Shown: piece after piece, positions 34,954 to 41,739 of the stretch | How positions within the stretch are numbered: the first letter of the stretch is position 1 | Layout: every line of letters starts with the position of its first letter | Translations under genes and position numbers: made by a program | Notes under the pieces: model-generated | The model's input: only the letters and a program-made list of their open reading frames with translations | Database searches by the model: none | Told to the model about the DNA's origin: nothing | Source of the DNA: Marifrigoribacter sp965178585 | GTDB taxonomy: Bacteria > Bacteroidota > Bacteroidia > Flavobacteriales > Flavobacteriaceae | Direction: 5' to 3' | Assembly (NCBI GenBank): GCA_965178585.1 | Contig: OZ238267.1 | Span: forward strand, 372,001 to 436,000 | DNA: 64,000 nucleotides

Positions 34954-35895
34954 ATGGCAAATCAAATAAAAAGAGAACAACTTATAAATCAATTAGAAAA
35001 TAAATTTAAAGACATTGGTCAGGATTTAGATACTCACCTAGAAGGGCTTCTGTATAGTGAGCCTATGACCTATTGGGACTATGTGCAAACAGATGCGTTA
35101 TTAAATTTACAGACTCAACGAACTACTTTGCCAGATGAGATGGTGTTTATAATGTATCATCAAGTTAATGAATTATTGTTTAAAATGATTCTTTGGGAAA
35201 TTGAACAAGTAGCACATCATAAAAGCCTAACTGCTGCATTCTTCTCTTCAAGATTAATGCGAATTAGTCGATATTTTGATATGCTAACTTCTTCATTTGC
35301 CATTATGCAAAACGGGATGGACGTGGATCAATATTTAAAATTCAGAAACACATTAACACCTGCTAGTGGTTTCCAAAGTGCGCAATATCGAAAAATCGAA
35401 TTTGCTTCAACAGATTTAATTAACCTTATAGATGCACGTTTTAGAGATACAATAGACCGAAATACTCCCTACGAACATGCCTTAGATCATTTGTATTGGC
35501 AAGCTGCTGGGAAAGATTTTAAGACAGGAGAAAAATCATATTTATTATCTGCTTTTGAAGAAAAATATAAAAATGAATTTATTGCTTTTACACAAGAATA
35601 TAATACAATAAATTTGTATGCTAAATTTAAGGAATTACCTGCTGAAGTTCAAGAAGACAAAGAATTAATAAAAGCCATGCGTCATTACGATTATACAGTA
35701 AATATTACTTGGGTTTTGGCTCATTATAAAGCAGCAAATCATTATTTATCTGAAGGTAATTCAACTGGTGAAGAAATTGAAGCAACAGGAGGAAGTGATT
35801 GGAAAAAATATATGCACCCTAAATATCAAAGAAGAATATTTTTCCCAGATCTTTGGTCAGAACAAGAATTAAAAGATTGGGGAACCAACATATAA
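34954..35895 (+). CDS. kynA: Tryptophan 2,3-dioxygenase family protein
   Basis: A 313-residue heme enzyme predicted to open the indole ring of tryptophan to N-formylkynurenine, the first step of the kynurenine pathway. Family features: MTYWDYVQTDALLNLQTQ, EMVFIMYHQVNELLFKMIL (the active-site H of YHQVNEL), LTPASGFQSAQYRKIEFAS (substrate-binding segment) and the C-terminal GGSDWKKYMHPKYQRRIFFP. It is mostly helical and of normal family length. It lies in one transcription unit with the DUF3108 gene and close to hmgA-hppD, so the region gathers aromatic amino-acid catabolism. Later kynurenine genes are not in the window. Confidence 0.88.
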   Translation: MANQIKREQLINQLENKFKDIGQDLDTHLEGLLYSEPMTYWDYVQTDALLNLQTQRTTLPDEMVFIMYHQVNELLFKMILWEIEQVAHHKSLTAAFFSSRLMRISRYFDMLTSSFAIMQNGMDVDQYLKFRNTLTPASGFQSAQYRKIEFASTDLINLIDARFRDTIDRNTPYEHALDHLYWQAAGKDFKTGEKSYLLSAFEEKYKNEFIAFTQEYNTINLYAKFKELPAEVQEDKELIKAMRHYDYTVNITWVLAHYKAANHYLSEGNSTGEEIEATGGSDWKKYMHPKYQRRIFFPDLWSEQELKDWGTNI

Positions 35896-35917
35896 TAAAT
35901 TAAAACGAATACCTACA

Positions 35918-37138
35918 TTGAAGAAAATATTGCTATTTATCCCCGCTATTATTTTTTGCTTGTCATGCACACAAGAAGCAAAAGATGATGAAACAGTTTC
36001 AAAAGTCGAAGTTATAAAATCTAATTTCGAATATGGTTATGATCTTAACGAATTTAAGGTGGTTAGAGATACCATTAGATCAGGCGATACATTTGGAGCA
36101 ATTTTAGATGCGAATCATGTTCCTCAAGGAGAGATTTATGAAGTGGTTTCTAAAATAAAAGACAGCTTTGATGTAAGAAGAGTAAAAGTAGGTAACCCTT
36201 ATGTATTACTTAATTCTAAAGACAGTATTGATAAAACTCAAATTTTCATTTATGAAAAAAACAAAGTTGATTTTGCGGTAATAGACTTAAGAGATTGCAT
36301 CACAAGTTTTAATGATAAAAAACCCGTTACTTATGTGGAGAAATCTGCAAAAGGCATTATCACCAGTTCTTTATCTCAAACTATGGAAGATCAGCATTTG
36401 AGTCCTAATATGACAGATCAATTGGCAAATATTTATGCTTGGACTATTGATTTTTTTAGATTGCAATCAGGAGATCGTTTTAAAGTAGTTTACACAGAGA
36501 AGTATATTAACGATACAATCCCTGCTGGTTTAGGTGAAATAAAAGCGGCAATGTTTGAACATCATGGAAAACCTATATATGCTTTTAGTTTTATAGGAGA
36601 TTCGATAATGGGTATAACCGATTATTACGATGATGAAGCCAATAATCTTCGTCGAGCATTTTTAAAAGCACCTGTTAAATTTAGTAGGATATCTTCACGT
36701 TATAATTTAAAAAGAAGGATTAAATATTACGGAAATAGAGTTCGCCCTCATAAAGGAACCGATTTTGCAGCACCTATTGGGACCCCTATTTTGGCAACTG
36801 CAGATGGTGTAGTTACAAAATCTGAAAGAAGAGGAGGAAATGGTAATTATGTAAAAATTAGGCATAACAGTACTTATGACACTCAATATCTTCATATGAA
36901 AAAACGAAATGTAAAAGTGGGCAATCATGTTAGGCAGGGAGATGTAATTGGATGGGTTGGTATGACAGGTAACACTGGGGGTCCTCATGTTTGTTATCGT
37001 TTTTGGAAAAATGGAAAACAAGTAGATCCTTTTAAGCAAGACTTGCCACTTTCCGAGCCTTTAAAAGAAAAATATCAAGATTCTTATTTTGAGCATATTT
37101 CTCCTTTAAAACAACAATTGAATAACTTAAATTTTTAG
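35918..37138 (+). CDS. M23-family peptidoglycan peptidase lipoprotein
   Basis: A 406-residue lipoprotein: MKKILLFIPAIIFCLSC has a lipobox (LSC). Residues to ~250 form a LysM/OapA-like and helical region typical of cell-wall hydrolases; the C-terminal M23 (LytM) domain has H278 and D282 in RPHKGTDFAAP, H326 in YLHM and H357 in GPHVCYRFW. The classical HxH third zinc ligand is replaced by Cys (C359). It should cut peptide cross-links in peptidoglycan or act as a regulator if inactive. The start is TTG at 35918, which supplies the lysines of the signal peptide. It follows the dioxygenase by 22 bases, likely in the same operon. Confidence 0.85.
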   Translation: MKKILLFIPAIIFCLSCTQEAKDDETVSKVEVIKSNFEYGYDLNEFKVVRDTIRSGDTFGAILDANHVPQGEIYEVVSKIKDSFDVRRVKVGNPYVLLNSKDSIDKTQIFIYEKNKVDFAVIDLRDCITSFNDKKPVTYVEKSAKGIITSSLSQTMEDQHLSPNMTDQLANIYAWTIDFFRLQSGDRFKVVYTEKYINDTIPAGLGEIKAAMFEHHGKPIYAFSFIGDSIMGITDYYDDEANNLRRAFLKAPVKFSRISSRYNLKRRIKYYGNRVRPHKGTDFAAPIGTPILATADGVVTKSERRGGNGNYVKIRHNSTYDTQYLHMKKRNVKVGNHVRQGDVIGWVGMTGNTGGPHVCYRFWKNGKQVDPFKQDLPLSEPLKEKYQDSYFEHISPLKQQLNNLNF

Positions 37139-37159
37139 TCTTTTTTTAGTTTATAAGTC

Positions 37160-37193
37160 TGTTAATAAAATATTAAGTTAACAATATGTTAAT
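37160..37193 (+). promoter_or_regulatory. TGTTAA-type repeats, candidate Pho-box-like site
   Basis: TGTTAAT (37160), AGTTAAC (37176) and TGTTAAT (37187) lie upstream of the TonB receptor promoter; the last two are spaced by 11 bases, the period of PhoB/PhoP direct-repeat boxes. The same bases also form the palindrome TTAACA-ATA-TGTTAA. Function is inferred only from spacing. Confidence 0.3.
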
Positions 37194-37245
37194 TATCAGA
37201 TTTTTACGATACTTACGTAAGCAAATTTGTAAAAAATTTGATGCC

Positions 37246-37276
37246 GTTTTTTAACTTTAATATTTTGTTAAAAAAC
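37246..37276 (+). promoter_or_regulatory. Perfect 10-bp inverted repeat overlapping promoter
   Basis: GTTTTTTAAC and GTTAAAAAAC are exact reverse complements separated by 11 bases. The right arm begins at the last base of the candidate -33 TTTG, so a bound protein could block or tune transcription of the receptor gene. Confidence 0.4.
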
Positions 37277-37296
37277 AAATTGAATATGTAAATTTG
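37264..37296 (+). promoter_or_regulatory. Promoter (-33 TTTG, -7 TAAATTTG) of TonB receptor gene
   Basis: TTTG at 37264-37267 and TAAATTTG at 37289-37296 are separated by 21 bases, matching the Flavobacterium consensus. The start codon is 23 bases downstream. It is the best complete promoter match I see in the window. Confidence 0.6.
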
Positions 37297-37319
37297 CATC
37301 AACTTAAAAACAATTTTAA

Positions 37320-39941
37320 ATGATGAAAAAAATTACTTTTTATTTAGTAGTTACCTTTTTATTTGTGAGTGTATTTTCATTTGCACAAGGAACTATTACA
37401 GGAACAATTAACGACACTGATTTAGGAGGTCCATTATCTGGAGCTAATGTTGTTGAAAATGGTACAACTAATGGTGCCATTACCGATTTTGACGGTAACT
37501 TTTCACTAAATGTGGATGGAAATAGCGGTACCGTAACAATTTCTTACTTAGGATATTCTTCTCAAAGTATAGATTACACACTAACAAACGGAAGTGCAAA
37601 TCTTGGAACATTTTCTTTAGATCTTGATGCAGATGCTCTTGCAGAAGTAGTAATTGTAGGATCTGGAGTAATTGATTTAGCAGCTGGAAGAAAAACTCCA
37701 ATTGCAGTATCTACGATTTCTGCCGAAGAAATTCAATTAAAAGGTGGAGGAAATGTAGATTTAGTTGAATCAATTGCATTTACACCATCAGCAACTGTTA
37801 CTGGTAATAATGGTTTTGGAGATTCTCAATTCTTTTTAAGAGGGTTTGATCAAACTAATATTGCTATTTTATTAAACGGTCAGCCTGTAAATAGTATGGA
37901 AGACGGTAAAGTATATTGGTCTAACTGGGCTGGTATTGCAGATATTGCAACTACTGTACAGGTTCAAAGAGGTCTTGGAGCTTCAAAATTAGCAATTCCA
38001 TCTGTTGGTGGTACAACTAATATTGTTATGAGAGCTGCAGATAAAAAGAAAGGTGGATTTGTTCGTTTCACTGGAGCAAACGACAGTTATATGAAAGCTA
38101 CTGTTGGATATGATTCTGGAAGAAATGAAAAAGGATGGGCTTTTTCAGCGTTATTAGATTACTGGCAAGCACATAGAAAATGGGCTAAAGGTACTTATGG
38201 ACAAGGACAAACGTATTACTTTTCAGTTGGTTATAAACCAAATGAAAAGCACAACTTTAATTTCTTAATTACGGGCGCACCGCAATTACACGGTCAACAA
38301 TGGTCTCAATCTAAAGAGATTATTGCTGCTGACCCAAAATTTAACCAACATTGGGGATATAAAAATGAAGATGGAACAGATATTACATCTGAAAGACAAA
38401 ACTTTTACCATAAACCAGTAGCAAACTTAAACTGGGATTTTACAATTTCAGATAACACAGAACTTTCTACAGTAGCTTATGCTTCTTGGGGACGAGGTGG
38501 AGGAACTGGTAACAGAGGGAATGGACGTATTAGAACTGAAGATCCAGATGGTGACGGACCTTTATATGGACAAATTGATTACCCTGCAACAACAGCTAAT
38601 AATGAGTTAGTTGGAATTGGTGGTGACTATGGAGCTGAAAATGGAGCAGGATACATTAGAAGAGGTTCTATGAACAATCATGCTTGGTATGGATTACTTT
38701 CTAATTTAAACCATGATTTTTCTGAAAACTTATCGGGTAGTGTTGGGGTAGATGTTAGATTTTATAAAGGGGATCACTTTAGACAAGTAACAGATTTTTA
38801 CGGTTTATCAGGATGGACCAATGATAGTGGAGCTAATCAACCAGATGATTACGTAGTAACTAATTCTTACGACGCTACACCTTGGGCAGCTTTATTTGAT
38901 TATGCGCCAGAAGAAGACAGAATTGCTTATGATAATTCAGAAACAATAAACTATCAAGGAGTGTTTGGACAATTAGAATACGCTAATGATAAATTTTCTG
39001 TATTTGCGCAAGGAGGTTTTTCTAACCAATCTTATGAAAGAGAAGATAGATTTAATCCTGCAACATCAGATAAAACAAGTAAAATAGGATATAATGTAAA
39101 AGGGGGTGTTTCATATAATATGAACGAAAGCAATACAATTTTCCTTAATGGAGGTTATTATTCAAGACAGCCTTATTTAGATAATATTTTTAATAGAAAT
39201 ACTGGCCATATTACTGAATTAGTATCTCCAGAAGTAGATAATGAATTAATCACAAGTTTTGAAGCTGGATATCATTATACAGCAAATCGTTTTAGAGCAA
39301 ACTTTAATGCTTATGTAACTAATTGGACAGATAGAACATTATCAAGCTTTGGTACTGATGATAACGGTACTCCTGATGATGATCAAGATGATTTTGACAC
39401 AACTACTTTACAAAGAGGAATTACTCAATTCCACTCTGGAGCTGAATTAGATGTTCGTTATAGAGCTACAGATTGGTTGACATTTAACGCCTTTATTTCT
39501 GGTGGTTCTTGGTATTATAAAGGAGATGCTGTAGTTTCTACTTATAATGCAGATACTAATGAGCAAATTGGTGAAACTGAAACAGTGAATCGTGATGGAA
39601 TTAAAGTTTCAACTGCACCTCAATTTACTACTGGTATAGGATTTGATGCTAAAGTTGTAAAAGGATTAAGTGTTGATGCTCGTATAAAGTATAACGATAA
39701 TCATTATGAGTTTACTGATGAAAACACTTCTGCAGTTGATTATGAAGGATTGCAATTAGATAGTTACGCTTTAACAAACGCAGGTATTACATACCGTTTT
39801 GATTTAGGATCAAATAATATGACTTTTAGAGCGAATGTATTTAATGTATTTGATAAAGTTGCTATACAACAATCTGATAGATTTGGATACTATACTACTG
39901 GTGGTAGAACATTTAATGCATCATTGCGTTATGAGTTCTAG
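37320..39941 (+). CDS. TonB-dependent outer-membrane receptor
   Basis: An 873-residue outer-membrane transporter. Signal peptide (MMKKITFYLVVTFLFVSV, ending FAQ), a carboxypeptidase-like regulatory domain (TITGTINDTDLGGPLSGANV, residues ~25-110), a plug domain (RKTPIAVSTISAEEIQLKGG, FFLRGFDQTNIAILLNGQPV), then the 22-strand barrel with long loops, ending in an aromatic-terminated strand (FNASLRYEF). No SusD partner follows, so it is a stand-alone TonB receptor rather than a SusCD pair. Either ATG 37320 or 37323 may start translation. Substrate is unknown; the neighbourhood hints at phosphate or nucleic-acid-derived nutrients. The leader carries candidate regulatory repeats. Confidence 0.9.
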   Translation: MMKKITFYLVVTFLFVSVFSFAQGTITGTINDTDLGGPLSGANVVENGTTNGAITDFDGNFSLNVDGNSGTVTISYLGYSSQSIDYTLTNGSANLGTFSLDLDADALAEVVIVGSGVIDLAAGRKTPIAVSTISAEEIQLKGGGNVDLVESIAFTPSATVTGNNGFGDSQFFLRGFDQTNIAILLNGQPVNSMEDGKVYWSNWAGIADIATTVQVQRGLGASKLAIPSVGGTTNIVMRAADKKKGGFVRFTGANDSYMKATVGYDSGRNEKGWAFSALLDYWQAHRKWAKGTYGQGQTYYFSVGYKPNEKHNFNFLITGAPQLHGQQWSQSKEIIAADPKFNQHWGYKNEDGTDITSERQNFYHKPVANLNWDFTISDNTELSTVAYASWGRGGGTGNRGNGRIRTEDPDGDGPLYGQIDYPATTANNELVGIGGDYGAENGAGYIRRGSMNNHAWYGLLSNLNHDFSENLSGSVGVDVRFYKGDHFRQVTDFYGLSGWTNDSGANQPDDYVVTNSYDATPWAALFDYAPEEDRIAYDNSETINYQGVFGQLEYANDKFSVFAQGGFSNQSYEREDRFNPATSDKTSKIGYNVKGGVSYNMNESNTIFLNGGYYSRQPYLDNIFNRNTGHITELVSPEVDNELITSFEAGYHYTANRFRANFNAYVTNWTDRTLSSFGTDDNGTPDDDQDDFDTTTLQRGITQFHSGAELDVRYRATDWLTFNAFISGGSWYYKGDAVVSTYNADTNEQIGETETVNRDGIKVSTAPQFTTGIGFDAKVVKGLSVDARIKYNDNHYEFTDENTSAVDYEGLQLDSYALTNAGITYRFDLGSNNMTFRANVFNVFDKVAIQQSDRFGYYTTGGRTFNASLRYEF

Positions 39942-39964
39942 TATTTAGAATAAAACAATTTCTA

Positions 39965-39998
39965 AAACGTCTCGATATTTATCGGGACGTTTTTTTTA
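39965..39998 (+). terminator. Intrinsic terminator
   Basis: AAACGTCTCGATA pairs with TATCGGGACGTTT (one wobble) around a very short loop, followed by eight T. Confidence 0.85.
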
Positions 39999-40046
39999 TA
40001 ATTTATACTTACATTTGAAAAATACTAATAAACAAAACAAATTAAC

Positions 40047-40490
40047 ATGTACGAAACTATTCAATTTATTCATTCTTATTGGGCATACCTTACTTTATTG
40101 CTTATTGTATTAGCAACTTTAAACGCTTTAAAAGGAGTGTTCGCTAAAGGAGAATTTTCAAGTAAAGATTTAAGAATATCCTTATTTGCGCTAATTGTAA
40201 CGCATATTCAAGTTTTAATAGGATTATTCCTTTATATGTTTTCACCTAGTGCAATGGGTGCAATTAAAGGAAGTGGAATGGGAACTGTAATGAAGGATTC
40301 ATTATTAAGATATTTTTCTGTAGAACATCCATTAATGATGATCATAGCAGTTGTTTTAATTACCATCGGTTATTCAAAACATAAAAAGAAAGAAACTTCA
40401 GCTCAAAAATTTAAAACAGTTGCAATATTTTATACTATAGCATTGGTATTAATCTTAAGTAGAATTCCTTGGGGGTCTTGGTTTAATTAA
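40047..40490 (+). CDS. Four-helix membrane protein, cytochrome b-like
   Basis: A 147-residue inner-membrane protein with four hydrophobic helices (about residues 10-30, 45-68, 95-112, 125-142). Histidines sit inside or next to helices (FIHSYWAYL, LIVTHIQVLIGLFLY, SVEHPLMMI), the arrangement expected for heme b ligation, and relatives in flavobacteria are often called cytochrome B. Heme binding is inference from these histidines only. It has its own terminator and separate spacing, so it seems a single-gene unit between the TonB receptor and the convergent nuclease-family gene. Confidence 0.6.
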   Translation: MYETIQFIHSYWAYLTLLLIVLATLNALKGVFAKGEFSSKDLRISLFALIVTHIQVLIGLFLYMFSPSAMGAIKGSGMGTVMKDSLLRYFSVEHPLMMIIAVVLITIGYSKHKKKETSAQKFKTVAIFYTIALVLILSRIPWGSWFN

Positions 40491-40508
40491 TACTTACTGA
40501 ATTAAATA

Positions 40509-40549
40509 AAAAAAGCCTCCAAATAGTAATTCTATTTGGAGCTTTTTTT
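40509..40549. terminator. Bidirectional terminator
   Basis: AAAGCCTCCAAATAG pairs with CTATTTGGAGCTTT (one bulge) with A-run before and T-run after, so it can serve both the cytochrome b-like gene and the convergent nuclease-family gene. Confidence 0.85.
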
Positions 40550-40570
40550 ATTATGAATTTTTTGCGGTTA

Positions 40571-41620
40571 TTATTTCTCTTTCACCAAATAGATGTAAAC
40601 AGGAAAGTGGTCACTATAACCTCCTGTATAGCCTCCATCAGCAAAGCTTCGGTAAGGGTACCCTTTATATCTACCGTGAGCATTTACCAAATAAGTTTTA
40701 TTATAAATACCCGCCTTGTAAAAACGGTAACTTGTAAAATCTTTTTTTGTTAATTCAGTAGATATTATAATCTGATCAAATAGATTCCAGCTATCTCTAT
40801 AAGCTAAAGACCCTAATCCTTTTTTAGCCAAATCTTCCATTGGATTATACAATTCTTTTATTTTAAGATCTTCCGTTTTTCTTTTAGCCTGTAAATGTTT
40901 TTTTACACTTGGGTTAGTAGGATCATCATTTAAATCACCCATAGTAATAATTTTTGCATAAGGATCCTCACTAAATAATGAGTCAATGATTTGTCTATTT
41001 AATTTTGCAGCTTTAATTCTTTTTGGTCGACTTCTTTTCTCTCCTCCACTTCTAGAAGGCCAATGGTTTACAATAAAATGCATTTTCTCACCATCTAGCA
41101 TTCCGCTAACCACTAATTGATCTCGAGTAAAAACCCTTTTAGATTTATCGTTGTCATCATAAATTAACAACTCAGCGGCTTTATAATTAGTTGGAGTAAA
41201 TAGCTTTTTTTTATATAAAAAAGCAACATCAATTCCTCTTCGGTCTGGTGAATCAAATTGTATAATTCCATAATCCTTTTTTACTAAGGATTCTTGGTTT
41301 ACTAAGTCTTCTAAAACTTTTCTATTTTCAATTTCACAAACACCAATAATGGCAGGAGTTGTTCCTGAAACATCAGCACCTATCTCAGCAATTACTTTAG
41401 CCATGTTTTTTAATTTATCCTGATAGATTTCTTCAGTCCAATGATCTTTGCCATCTGGAGTTCTGTCATCATCAAAAGTAATTGGGTCATTTTCGGTATC
41501 GAATAAATTTTCCAAATTGTAAAAAGCTATAGTGTTCACTTTGTATGCCTTTTTTTCTTGCGAAAAGGTTACTGAAAATGATAAGATAAAGACAATCAGA
41601 ATGGAAGCTTTAATTTTCAT
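40571..41620 (-). CDS. Secreted endonuclease/exonuclease/phosphatase-family enzyme
   Basis: A 349-residue secreted enzyme with signal peptide (MKIKASILIVFILSFSVTFS). EEP-fold motifs are in order: FYNLENLFDTEND, IIGVCEIENRKVLEDLV (catalytic Glu), NHWPSRSGG (His), ITMGDLNDDPTNPS (Asp/Asn) and SDHFPVYI (final Asp-His). The family hydrolyses phosphodiester or phosphate bonds in nucleic acids, lipids or sugars using Mg2+. It stands opposite the second TonB receptor, sharing a 119-base divergent promoter gap. With two receptors and a DUF5689 lipoprotein nearby it may release nutrients outside the inner membrane; the actual substrate cannot be told. Confidence 0.88.
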   Translation of the reverse strand: MKIKASILIVFILSFSVTFSQEKKAYKVNTIAFYNLENLFDTENDPITFDDDRTPDGKDHWTEEIYQDKLKNMAKVIAEIGADVSGTTPAIIGVCEIENRKVLEDLVNQESLVKKDYGIIQFDSPDRRGIDVAFLYKKKLFTPTNYKAAELLIYDDNDKSKRVFTRDQLVVSGMLDGEKMHFIVNHWPSRSGGEKRSRPKRIKAAKLNRQIIDSLFSEDPYAKIITMGDLNDDPTNPSVKKHLQAKRKTEDLKIKELYNPMEDLAKKGLGSLAYRDSWNLFDQIIISTELTKKDFTSYRFYKAGIYNKTYLVNAHGRYKGYPYRSFADGGYTGGYSDHFPVYIYLVKEK

Positions 41621-41695
41621 TATTTTGTTATATTATATTAAGGTTATTTTCTCTTTTTAAGATGTGTCAAAAGTAATTAATTCATCTAAATAATG

Positions 41696-41703
41696 TAATT
41701 TTG
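41696..41703 (+). promoter_or_regulatory. -7 promoter element before second TonB receptor
   Basis: TAATTTTG fits TAnnTTTG and lies 36 bases before the ATG at 41740, in the gap shared with the divergent nuclease-family gene. No clear upstream TTG is present at the usual spacing. Confidence 0.45.
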
Positions 41704-41739
41704 CAATCGATTAATTATTAACTAAAAACCAAATTTAGA

